A stretch of DNA of 64,000 nucleotides. It comes from Marinimicrobium koreense (GTDB taxonomy: Bacteria > Pseudomonadota > Gammaproteobacteria > Pseudomonadales > Cellvibrionaceae). The first letter of the stretch is position 1, and each line of letters opens with the position of its first letter. Position numbers and translations under genes: made by a program. Location: the NCBI RefSeq assembly GCF_003762925.1, contig NZ_RJUK01000001.1, positions 930,001-994,000 on the forward strand, written 5' to 3'. Of this stretch, positions 8,219-15,941 are shown piece after piece. Under the pieces are notes generated by a model. It made no database searches. It saw only the letters and a program-made list of their open reading frames with translations, and was not told the DNA's origin.

Positions 8219-8277
8219 CCCAGCTCATTGCCAACCTTAGACAGTTGGGGATCCAGAATAGTTGTTATTGGCACGGA

Positions 8278-8387
8278 GGCGTCAGCGGGGTACACCGTTT
8301 GGAGACTCTCGGAGACATGGATGTCGACGAGAAGCCCCCATGGATGGGTTCACGGCGGGTCTCCAAACGGTGTACCCCGCTGACGCC
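8278..8387. repeat. Large palindromic element, copy C (inverted relative to A and B)
   Basis: The outer arms 8278-8306 and 8359-8387 are a perfect 29-bp inverted repeat. Read on the minus strand, the core matches copy A closely, with mini-hairpins CCCAT-CC-ATGGG and GACAT-CC-ATGTC. The latter changes both sides of the GGC/GCC pair seen in A. The element ends 17 bp before the sohB stop codon (8405-8407), so a sohB transcript would run into it and then into copy B. Confidence 0.9.
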
Positions 8388-8404
8388 GGACCACGAAGTA
8401 TGCC

Positions 8405-9478
8405 TCAGAACCAGCGCTGGTTATTGGAGCGTTGCCACCAACGTAACAGAAGACGATCAACCGCACCCTCGGTGGCCATACCGAGCTTTTCCGGGAGTGA
8501 CTTCTTGTGCACAAAACTGACTTCAAACACATCGGACTTCTCGGCCAACTGTACCAGATACTCATCACTGGTTTTCAGCTCATCAATCAGCTTCACCGAC
8601 TGCGCGCGACGACCAAACCAGATCTCCCCGGTGGCCACCTTATCGATCTCCACCTGAGGGCGGTGCTCCGAAACGAACTCCTTGAACAGAATGTGGGTGT
8701 CTTCGAGGTCCTCCACAAACTTGTCCCGGCCCTTCTTCGTGTTTTCACCAAACATGGTGACGGTACGCTTGTACTCGCCCGCGGTAAACATCTCGAAATC
8801 GATGTTGTTCTTTTTCAGCAGCTTGTGGAAATTCGGTAACTGGGCCACCACGCCGATCGAGCCCAGTACCGCGAAAGGGGCCGCCAGAATCCGGTCCGCT
8901 ACGCAGGCCATCATATAGCCGCCACTGGCCGCCACCTTGTCCACGCATACGGTCAGGGGAATATGGCGGTCTCGAATCCGGGCCAGTTGGCTGGACGCCA
9001 GGCCGTAGCTGTGCACCAGCCCGCCGCCGCTTTCCAGCTTGACCACCACCTCATCCGAAGGGCGGGCCAGGCTCAGTACAGCGGTGATTTCTTCTCGCAG
9101 GCTGTCAGTGGCCGAGGCTTTGATGTCGCCGTTGAAGTCCAACACAAAGACCCGTTTTTTATCGCTGTCCTTCGGTTTGCCATCGCTTTTGGCCTGGGCT
9201 TTGAGGGCTTTCTTTTTCTCGGCTTGCTCGGCCTTTTCCTGCTTTTTTTCGGCCTTGGCGTCGGCTTTGCGCTCCGCATCATCCAATGCCGCCTGCTTGA
9301 GCGCGTGGGTCATATGCTTGAAGCGGTCGTTCAGTTTGACGACTTCAACCTGCCCTTTATCGCCCCGCTTCCGGTTTTTGCTGCCAGCGGCTGCCACCAG
9401 CCCGGCGACAAAACCGATCGCAATCACGACCGTTATTACCTTGGCTAGAAACAGCCCGTACTCATTGATGAATTCCAA
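8405..9478 (-). CDS. sohB: Membrane-anchored S49 family serine protease SohB
   Basis: 357 residues. One N-terminal transmembrane helix (about 8-32) is followed by a charged Lys/Ala/Glu-rich linker (about 75-110) and an S49 protease domain facing the periplasm. The nucleophile is the serine of KVAASGGYMM and the likely catalytic lysine is in AGEYKR. GDI near residue 115 and SGGG near 150 belong to the conserved fold. In E. coli sohB is a multicopy suppressor of htrA loss; its substrates are poorly known. It follows the 9533-10186 gene by 54 bp on the same strand. Confidence 0.9.
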   Translation of the reverse strand: MEFINEYGLFLAKVITVVIAIGFVAGLVAAAGSKNRKRGDKGQVEVVKLNDRFKHMTHALKQAALDDAERKADAKAEKKQEKAEQAEKKKALKAQAKSDGKPKDSDKKRVFVLDFNGDIKASATDSLREEITAVLSLARPSDEVVVKLESGGGLVHSYGLASSQLARIRDRHIPLTVCVDKVAASGGYMMACVADRILAAPFAVLGSIGVVAQLPNFHKLLKKNNIDFEMFTAGEYKRTVTMFGENTKKGRDKFVEDLEDTHILFKEFVSEHRPQVEIDKVATGEIWFGRRAQSVKLIDELKTSDEYLVQLAEKSDVFEVSFVHKKSLPEKLGMATEGAVDRLLLRWWQRSNNQRWF

Positions 9479-9532
9479 AGCTTCACTCCGTTATTTGGTG
9501 GTCTTCTTTTACGTTTTCTCTCGGTAGATCGG

Positions 9533-10186
9533 TCACTCCCAGACTGACAACGCCTGTCGGGCCGGATCATTCAACGGTCGCGCCAGCAAGCCGGACGATG
9601 ACAGACGCACCTCAAACAGTGCATTGTCCGCCATGGGTACAAAGGTCGCACTGCCATAGCGGGCGTCAACCACCGGGAACCAGGCCGGGTTGCGATTGAC
9701 CAGGGCCCATAGGTCCGGCCCCCAGGCACTTTGCTCCAGACTGTAGACGGTGCGCTCGGCGCTGCGCTCATCGTTCAGGGTGTAGTATCGGCCACTGAGC
9801 CGATCCAGCCGGTAGCCGGGTTTAATACCCAAGCCACCCAAGAATCCTTGCCACTTGATGATGCGTGCATCCAGTTGCCATTGGTCTCCGCGGAGCTCAA
9901 AGGTGTCCTCTTCGCCATTGTTGTGCACCAGCGTCGCCCTGAACCGCTGATCCCCGAGCTGTTTGAGGCTCAAGGTGGCGACCGGTTCCTCCTGTGCCAT
10001 CTGCCGATAGCTGAAGAGGTCCAGCGCTGCCAGGGCCAACACCAGAGCCAGAACCAACAGGCCCAGCCCGACGAAGCCCCGCAAAAAACCCATCAGCCAG
10101 TGCCGACGGGCCAGCAGGCGCAAGGCGGCATAGACCAGTATCAACCCGAGAAGAATGATGGCGATTGAAAAAATCGTGTAGAACAT
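9533..10186 (-). CDS. Conserved hypothetical membrane protein
   Basis: 217 residues. Two adjacent N-terminal hydrophobic helices (about 3-24 and 33-60) are followed by a soluble region of about 155 residues with short beta-like stretches (ATLSLKQLGDQRFRATLV) and no catalytic motif I recognise. Proteins of this shape occur beside nudC in related bacteria, where names such as 'multidrug transporter' have little support. It starts 15 bp downstream of the nudC stop on the same strand and is probably co-transcribed. Confidence 0.65.
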   Translation of the reverse strand: MFYTIFSIAIILLGLILVYAALRLLARRHWLMGFLRGFVGLGLLVLALVLALAALDLFSYRQMAQEEPVATLSLKQLGDQRFRATLVHNNGEEDTFELRGDQWQLDARIIKWQGFLGGLGIKPGYRLDRLSGRYYTLNDERSAERTVYSLEQSAWGPDLWALVNRNPAWFPVVDARYGSATFVPMADNALFEVRLSSSGLLARPLNDPARQALSVWE

Positions 10187-10201
10187 GCGAGTTTCCTAGT
10201 C

Positions 10202-11005
10202 TCAGGAGCGCTTATTGTGCTGCTGCGCGACAAAATCCGCAATCAACTGTCCGGCGATGGTCTGCACAGGAGGCGTGACGGGCAGCTTGTCATAGCGCCA
10301 CCAGTTGGCCTCCACGATTTCATCGCCGTCCACCCGTATCTCCCCCGAGTCATACTCCGCATGAAAGCCCAACATCAGTTGTCCGGGGAACGGCCAGGGC
10401 TGACTGGCGAAATAACGCGGCGCCTTGATGGTCAGCCCCACCTCCTCCATGACCTCGCGGTGTACGGTATCTTCAACGCGCTCGCCTATCTCAACAAACC
10501 CCGCCAGCGCCGTGTGGATACCTTGGCGCGAGCGCGCGTGGCGGGCCAGCAGACACTGATCGCCACGGGTAATCAGCGTGATCATACAGGGGCTCAGGCG
10601 GGGGTAAAAACGCAACTCACATCGCGGGCACCGATGGGCGGGTTCGCCGGCAGGCATGGGTTCAGTCGGGCCACCGCAGCGCCCGCAAAAGCGGTGCTCC
10701 AGCCGCCACCGGGACCATTGCAGAGCATTGCCCACCAAGAAAAACAGCCGATCGTCCAGCAGCCCCAGTTGAGTTCGCAGACCCAGCCATTGGCAGCCTT
10801 CTATAATTGGTGCGTCCAGGAGGTGCAGCGCATAGAGTGAGAGACCCTCCCAGCGACCGAGGAAATCGCAATCCGCCGTCGCCACCCAGGGTTCCGCTTC
10901 AGCCGCATCCAGGAGTCTCAGGCGACCGGGCTGGTCGCAAAGAACGGTGCCGTCCCCTACCAACAGATACCGACGGGAATGATCAGCATGGGAGTCATCC
11001 GCCAC
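10202..11005 (-). CDS. nudC: NAD(H) pyrophosphatase / RNA NAD-decapping hydrolase NudC
   Basis: NudC cleaves NAD(H) to NMN(H) and AMP and removes NAD caps from RNA 5' ends. The 267-residue protein has a zinc ribbon (CGRC ... CPRC, about 109-130). The Nudix box is GFVEIGERVEDTVHREVMEE, running on into VGL. The NudC-specific SQPWPFP motif follows about 20 residues later. The start is GTG at 11005, one base after the stop codon of the upstream gene, suggesting translational coupling because no separate ribosome-binding site is clear. Confidence 0.95.
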   Translation of the reverse strand: MADDSHADHSRRYLLVGDGTVLCDQPGRLRLLDAAEAEPWVATADCDFLGRWEGLSLYALHLLDAPIIEGCQWLGLRTQLGLLDDRLFFLVGNALQWSRWRLEHRFCGRCGGPTEPMPAGEPAHRCPRCELRFYPRLSPCMITLITRGDQCLLARHARSRQGIHTALAGFVEIGERVEDTVHREVMEEVGLTIKAPRYFASQPWPFPGQLMLGFHAEYDSGEIRVDGDEIVEANWWRYDKLPVTPPVQTIAGQLIADFVAQQHNKRS

Positions 11006-11006
11006 T

Positions 11007-12716
11007 TCAGTTCACCGGATAGCCCAGGGCCGCCAGGCTTTCCTCGGCAACCTGAAGGACACTGTCATCGGTATTACGATCCTGACGCAGACTGTCTATG
11101 TAATACTCGAGGCTGATGATGGCATCGGCAAAATTCTCCAGCATATGGCGCACCGCCGCCGGCTGCTCACTCTTGAGCAGTGACTCTTCGATGAAGCGGG
11201 AGCAGGAGTGCAGCACCGCCGCTGAGCGTGGACGGTTCAGCAGGATCATACCGCCGCGGATGGTGGTCAGGGTGGTGGCAACATTCTTGATGTGCCCGAC
11301 ATCGTAGTTTGATTCGGCATAGGAGGTCAGCGCCCGTTTGATCATGGCCAGGCCGGACTCGGCCTCTTCCAGCACCAACTCTTCCGCCTCGGCGAGCTGA
11401 CTGTTGGCAATGATCTGGTCCCGGGAGGTCGCATTCAACTTGGCTAACCGCTCATCGGAGAGGTTCATTTTACCCAGTCCCGACACGGAGCTTTCGATGT
11501 ACAAGAGCGTGTCGGCGACGGCAAGCAGCTCGTCAGGATCGATGGTCTCGTCGGACTTCTGCCAGCGTTGGATTTTCTGGATTTCCTCTTTCAGGCTGTT
11601 ACTGGGCGATACCAGCCCCACCACCGACAGAATGTCCGCCACTTTTTTGAGGGTTTCCAGCAGCTCCGGGCTTTCGCGTAACAATTCGGTGCCGCCCTGG
11701 GCGGCCCGCTCGAGAATGTTTTTGGTGCTGCGCAGCTCGTCTTTCAGGACCGCGCCCATGGAGTCGATGGTGGCCGCACTCGGGCCTTTGAGGAACTCCA
11801 GCTCCCGCACCAGCTCCGCATCCGTATAAGGCAGCGGCTCCAGGCCGTAGGCTTTCACCACTGCATCGGTGCGCGCACCGCTGGCCCGCGACAAGGCAAT
11901 CAGATAGAGCATTTCCTTGAGCAGCGACGGCTCTGGAGGTTGCTCAAGTCCCTCGGGGCCGGCAGACTGAAGTTGTTTTATATGGCGATCCAGGGCGCTG
12001 AACAGGCGTTTGCGGCCGACGCCGATATCCATGTTGGCGGCCCGCAGCGCCTCGAACATCGCTGCGGCCACCCACCACAGGCCCGCCCGGGGGCGACCAT
12101 GGCTGATGGATTCCAGGCGCTCCATCGCCCGCCCCATCATGCCCAGTGAGGCCCGTTGCTGTTTGTTCTGAAGCAGGTTGACCAGACCCACCTGATACAT
12201 GTGCCGAAGCCGGCGCACCAGCGGCGGCAGATCTTCCCCGAGTACAGTACTGCTCTGCCCCTTGCCCGAATAGATGGGTTCCGGTTCCAGGGTATAGAAG
12301 TAGCTCTCCGGTAATGGGGGGGCTTTACGAAGCTGACGCAACTCATTGATATGAGGGATCAGAAGCACCGCCATGCTCCTGGAGGTCTGCAGGCAGTACT
12401 CGAGATAGCGCGGCAGGATGAAAAAAGCCGACGTCAGCACGTCCAGCTTGCGATTGGTATTCTGTTCTTCCCCCAAAGGGATATCAGTTATCTGCTCGAC
12501 CAATTCCTGGGCCAGCAAGTCAACGCCTCGCAGTTGCAGGAGATTCAGGGTGCCGCTGATCTGCTTGATGCCATCGATACAGTTCTGGAGGAGCTCTCCG
12601 TTATTGCGATCGGCGGCAAACTCCTCCAATCGGACAGCGGCCTGCTCAATGGTGGCGACCAACTGATCCTGAACCAGTTTCAGGGAATTGAGGTTGACGT
12701 TTTCAGTGCTGCTCAC
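11007..12716 (-). CDS. Stand-alone ChpA/PilL N-terminus-like helical protein
   Basis: 569 residues, predicted almost wholly alpha-helical, with repeated bundle-like segments. The opening (VQDQLVATIEQAA, then LQLRGVDLLAQEL) and the closing (FADAIISLEYYIDSL ... AEESLAALGYPV) resemble the N-terminal region of the hybrid kinases ChpA/PilL that control type IV pili. There is no histidine-kinase ATPase, CheW-like or receiver domain, and I see no clear HxxKG phosphotransfer motif. It is therefore not a kinase; a scaffold or interaction role is inference. It is the first gene of a run with nudC, the 9533 gene and sohB. Confidence 0.65.
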   Translation of the reverse strand: MSSTENVNLNSLKLVQDQLVATIEQAAVRLEEFAADRNNGELLQNCIDGIKQISGTLNLLQLRGVDLLAQELVEQITDIPLGEEQNTNRKLDVLTSAFFILPRYLEYCLQTSRSMAVLLIPHINELRQLRKAPPLPESYFYTLEPEPIYSGKGQSSTVLGEDLPPLVRRLRHMYQVGLVNLLQNKQQRASLGMMGRAMERLESISHGRPRAGLWWVAAAMFEALRAANMDIGVGRKRLFSALDRHIKQLQSAGPEGLEQPPEPSLLKEMLYLIALSRASGARTDAVVKAYGLEPLPYTDAELVRELEFLKGPSAATIDSMGAVLKDELRSTKNILERAAQGGTELLRESPELLETLKKVADILSVVGLVSPSNSLKEEIQKIQRWQKSDETIDPDELLAVADTLLYIESSVSGLGKMNLSDERLAKLNATSRDQIIANSQLAEAEELVLEEAESGLAMIKRALTSYAESNYDVGHIKNVATTLTTIRGGMILLNRPRSAAVLHSCSRFIEESLLKSEQPAAVRHMLENFADAIISLEYYIDSLRQDRNTDDSVLQVAEESLAALGYPVN

Positions 12717-12941
12717 TGCCGCTACCTTTTCTTGTCATGATTTCAGCCCTTGCCCCGAACAACCGTTGAGAGTCCAACGGGGCCGCCCGGGAGGCGCTTT
12801 CCGGGGAACAGCGCGCTATTACTTGTTGTTATGGGACACAATTGTTGTGGGAAACAATGTAACCCAAGTCCCCCTATTTTTCACACAAATTTGAACAAAG
12901 CAACGTAAGCCACTAAGAAATCAGCAAATTTGGGACTTTGA

Positions 12942-13652
12942 TCAATCTTGCCAGAGCACCTGCCCAGCACTTTTCTCGATCGCTTCGAGCTTCGCGCGAT
13001 GGGCGGCCAACTCTTCATCGCTGGCGCGAATCACCGGTGTCGGCGTCCGCTGGGCCGACAGGGGGCGCCGCTCCTGCCCGGAGCTGTCATTGCCACTGCC
13101 CGCCGATGAACTTCCTCCCAGAGACAGTGCCGTCTGGCCACCGGTCATCAGCAGATAAACATCGGCCAGAATCTCGGCATCCAACAGGGCGCCGTGCAGC
13201 TCGCGCTGGGCATTATCCACGCCATAGCGCTTGCACAGCGCATCCAGGTTGTTTTTTTGCCCCGGGTGCTTGCTTCGGGCGAGGACCAGGCTGTCGATCA
13301 CGCCGCAACGACGGGTAATAGAGCCAAACCGGGCATTCCACTGTTTGAGTTCGTGGTCGATAAAACCGATATCAAACGGCGCGTTGTGAATCACCAGCTC
13401 CGCACCATCGACAAAGGCCACAAAGTCTTCAACAATCTGCGCAAACACCGGCTTGTCCGCCAGCATCTCATTGGTGATACCGTGCACCTCCATCGCGCCG
13501 GCATCCACTTCCCGCTCCGGATTGATGTACTGATGATAATGACGTCCGGTCAGCTTCCGGTTGACCAGCTCCACACAGCCGATTTCGATGATTTTGTGGC
13601 CCTGGGAGGGCTCCAGACCCGTCGTTTCGGTATCCAGTACGATCTGTCGCAC
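12942..13652 (-). CDS. dnaQ: DNA polymerase III epsilon subunit (3'-5' proofreading exonuclease)
   Basis: Epsilon proofreads within the polymerase III core. The protein begins MRQIVLDTETTG with the metal-binding Asp7/Glu9. HNAPFDIGF is exonuclease motif II and HGALLDAEILADVY carries the motif III His and Asp. After a flexible Gly/Ser-rich linker (about 175-195) comes a C-terminal segment (ELAAHRAKLEAIEK) matching the part that binds the alpha subunit. I prefer GTG at 13652 (GGAG six nt upstream) over the in-frame TTG at 13658, which overlaps the rnhA stop with no spacing. It is coupled to rnhA. Confidence 0.95.
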   Translation of the reverse strand: MRQIVLDTETTGLEPSQGHKIIEIGCVELVNRKLTGRHYHQYINPEREVDAGAMEVHGITNEMLADKPVFAQIVEDFVAFVDGAELVIHNAPFDIGFIDHELKQWNARFGSITRRCGVIDSLVLARSKHPGQKNNLDALCKRYGVDNAQRELHGALLDAEILADVYLLMTGGQTALSLGGSSSAGSGNDSSGQERRPLSAQRTPTPVIRASDEELAAHRAKLEAIEKSAGQVLWQD

Positions 13653-13654
13653 GC

Positions 13655-14092
13655 TCAACTCCTCAATTCGTCAATGCCGCGGTTGGCCAGCTGGTCTGCC
13701 AACTCGTTCTCCCGGTGTCCACTGTGCCCCTTGACCCAGCGCCAGTCAATTCGATGGGTCTGTACCGCCCGATCCAGCGCCTGCCACAAATCGACGTTTT
13801 TGACGGGCTTTTTGGCGGAGGTTTTCCAGCCGTTGCGTTTCCAGCCCTTCATCCACTCGCTGATGCCCTTACGCACATACTGAGAGTCCGTGGTCAGGAC
13901 CACCTCACAGGGCTCCCGCAGGGCGTCTAGTGCTTCAATGGCCGCTCGCAGTTCCATCCGGTTGTTGGTGGTCTCGGCTTCACCACCGTACAGGCTCTTT
14001 TCCTGACCGTTGAAGCGCAGTAGCGCTCCCCAGCCGCCGGGCCCGGGGTTCCCCCGGCAGGCACCGTCCGTAAATATCTCAACTTTTTTCAA
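13655..14092 (-). CDS. rnhA: Ribonuclease HI
   Basis: RNase HI cuts RNA in RNA-DNA hybrids. The 145-residue protein shows the four acidic residues of the family: Asp in [12 protein letters not shown] (residue 9), Glu in NNRMELRAA, Asp in TTDSQYV and the final Asp in NELADQLA. The basic handle [18 protein letters not shown] is complete. It sits immediately upstream of dnaQ with its stop just before the dnaQ GTG, so the replication and repair pair is probably translated together. Confidence 0.96.
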   Translation of the reverse strand: MKKVEIFTDGACRGNPGPGGWGALLRFNGQEKSLYGGEAETTNNRMELRAAIEALDALREPCEVVLTTDSQYVRKGISEWMKGWKRNGWKTSAKKPVKNVDLWQALDRAVQTHRIDWRWVKGHSGHRENELADQLANRGIDELRS

Positions 14093-14117
14093 ACTATCAC
14101 CAGCAATTCATTGATTT

Positions 14118-14930
14118 TCAATACTTTTGATCTTTTCTCATGGGCTGGGCGCCCAGCCCCGGCAACGACGACGGGCGCCGCTCCCACGCGGGTTTAACAG
14201 GAACCGCACCACCCAGCTCCTTGCAGGCAAGCACTTGATAGAAGGCGCCCCCCGGGAGGTGCAGCCTTTTACCCCACTGGTCACACCATTGTAAACGACG
14301 CAAAGCGCCCGGATGCTGCACCGCCGGGCGGTAAAAGCCGCGCTGAACGCGGTCCGGCTCAAGATCCAGCAACTGCAGCCAGTCCAACAAACGTCCAAGC
14401 CTCAACGGCTGATGGCGCCAGAGCGCGTGCCGGCTGAACAGGCGTGCGACGTGGCGGGTGAGCCCGAAGCCACTCCAGGGATTGAACCCCACCACAACCA
14501 GACATCCCCGGGGGATCAAGACCCGTTGAGCCTCTCGTAGCAGCTGATGGGGCGTCGGACTGAAATCCAGTGCGTGGTGCAGCACCACCAGATCAACCGA
14601 CCCGGAAGGCAGCGGCAGCTGTCGGGGGTCGGCGATCAATGACGACAGTGAACCGGCCCCGGCATCACGGAAGGCAATCGTCACGCGATGAGTGATCCGG
14701 CTGCTGCCGGTCATATCCAGCGCTGGATCGACACCAATCTGCAGCAGATGGTAGCCAAACAGGTCCTGCAGCGCGCCCTCGAGGGTGAGCTTCTCCGCCG
14801 CCAACATCGCCTGCCCGAGAGGGGTACCGAACCAGGCCGCCATTTCCCGGGCCGACTGATCCGCCGGCGGCACGCCAAAACGCTGCCTCCGCCAAGCCCG
14901 AACCCGGCTCAGGAACTTGTCTGAAGTCAT
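14118..14930 (-). CDS. Class I SAM-dependent methyltransferase
   Basis: 270 residues from ATG at 14930 (MTSDKFLSRVR). The glycine-rich SAM motif I is degenerate (LLQIGVDPAL). The acidic/post-I region is ADPRQLPLPSGSVDLVVLHHALDFS, followed by EAQRVLIPRGCLVVVGFNPWSGFG, typical of small-molecule methyltransferases. It lies between gloB (divergent) and rnhA, the position of the YafS-type methyltransferase in many gammaproteobacteria. The substrate is unknown. An upstream in-frame start at 14963 would add 11 residues without family support. Confidence 0.8.
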   Translation of the reverse strand: MTSDKFLSRVRAWRRQRFGVPPADQSAREMAAWFGTPLGQAMLAAEKLTLEGALQDLFGYHLLQIGVDPALDMTGSSRITHRVTIAFRDAGAGSLSSLIADPRQLPLPSGSVDLVVLHHALDFSPTPHQLLREAQRVLIPRGCLVVVGFNPWSGFGLTRHVARLFSRHALWRHQPLRLGRLLDWLQLLDLEPDRVQRGFYRPAVQHPGALRRLQWCDQWGKRLHLPGGAFYQVLACKELGGAVPVKPAWERRPSSLPGLGAQPMRKDQKY

Positions 14931-15014
14931 AGTAATCGCCCCACTCGGCGGTTGCGCAGGCATCCGCTATGCTGAGAGTATACTCGCTTAACCCCATGAA
15001 AACAGGAGCCTTTA

Positions 15015-15800
15015 ATGCGCGAACCCATTGGTATTCCCGCACTGGACAGCAACTATTTCTGGCTGCTGCCCGTGGACGATACCCCGGAGTGCCAGAGTGG
15101 CGACGTGTATCTGATCGATCCTGGCGACGCCCAACCGGTACTTGAAACACTGAAGCGGGAGAAATTCAGGCTCAGAGGCATCCTGATCACCCACCACCAC
15201 TGGGATCATACCGACGGATTGGACGGAATTCTGAGCCGCCTGAGAGTCCCGGTGCATGGCCCGGACTCAGTACCTCAAGTGAACCAGGTCGTGAAAGACG
15301 GTGATCGGTTAGAACTGCCGGGCCTGACCCTGTCAGTCATGGCCGTTCCCGGCCATACACTGGACCACCTCGCCTACTTTCAGGCGGCGACACAAGAAGC
15401 TCCCCCGAGGCTGTTCTGCGGCGACGCCCTGTTTGCCGCGGGCTGCGGCCGACTGTTTGAGGGGACACCGGCGCAAGCACAGACGTCTCTGGACAGGCTC
15501 AACACACTGCCGGGCGAGACCCGGATCTACTGTGCTCACGAGTACACTCAGACCAACCTGCGTTTTGCCCTGTCGGTGGAGCCCGACAATGCGGCCGTGC
15601 GCAAGCGCCTGGACCATGTCAGCGAGTTGAGAGCCAGCCACCGGCCGACCCTCCCCAGTGAACTCTCCCTGGAGCGGGAGACCAACCCTTATTTGCGCAC
15701 GGACGACCCCTCCCTGGTGAGCGCTCTGGGTCTGCCCCCCAATAGCGAGCGGTCAAGAGTCTTTGGGGAACTGCGCTCCAGAAAAGACCGGTTTCGTTAG
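15015..15800 (+). CDS. gloB: Hydroxyacylglutathione hydrolase (glyoxalase II)
   Basis: GloB hydrolyses S-lactoylglutathione to lactate and glutathione, the second step of methylglyoxal detoxification. The 261-residue metallo-beta-lactamase-fold protein has the binuclear metal motif THHHWDH (59-65), PGHTLDH, CGDALF and CAHEYT. The C-terminal segment SELSLERETNPYLR and terminal R-x-KDRFR are typical of GloB. It diverges from the methyltransferase gene. Confidence 0.95.
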   Translation: MREPIGIPALDSNYFWLLPVDDTPECQSGDVYLIDPGDAQPVLETLKREKFRLRGILITHHHWDHTDGLDGILSRLRVPVHGPDSVPQVNQVVKDGDRLELPGLTLSVMAVPGHTLDHLAYFQAATQEAPPRLFCGDALFAAGCGRLFEGTPAQAQTSLDRLNTLPGETRIYCAHEYTQTNLRFALSVEPDNAAVRKRLDHVSELRASHRPTLPSELSLERETNPYLRTDDPSLVSALGLPPNSERSRVFGELRSRKDRFR

Positions 15801-15941
15801 TCTGCAGGGAAACCCGGATGAACGGCGCGCCACATCCTCCGGGCGTTCCTTGACGCCCCCAATGAGAGTCCCTAGAATCGCGAAAATCCGCGCCTGGCGA
15901 ACGACGTCTGGCATCACGTGTCACCAGCACTTCGGTAACCA

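Noticed and set aside
1904-8387. Integron attC sites
   Set aside because: The large palindromes have hairpin structure, but I see no RYYYAAC/GTTRRRY core sites, no cassette genes and no integrase in the window.
8100-8400. CRISPR-like array
   Set aside because: Only two large inverted units, each internally palindromic, with no regular spacers and no cas genes.
12717-12941. Possible small RNA or gene between the ChpA-like gene and dnaQ
   Set aside because: Only short imperfect repeats (TTGTTGTTATGGG, TTGTTGTGGGAAAC) and no promoter-terminator pair.
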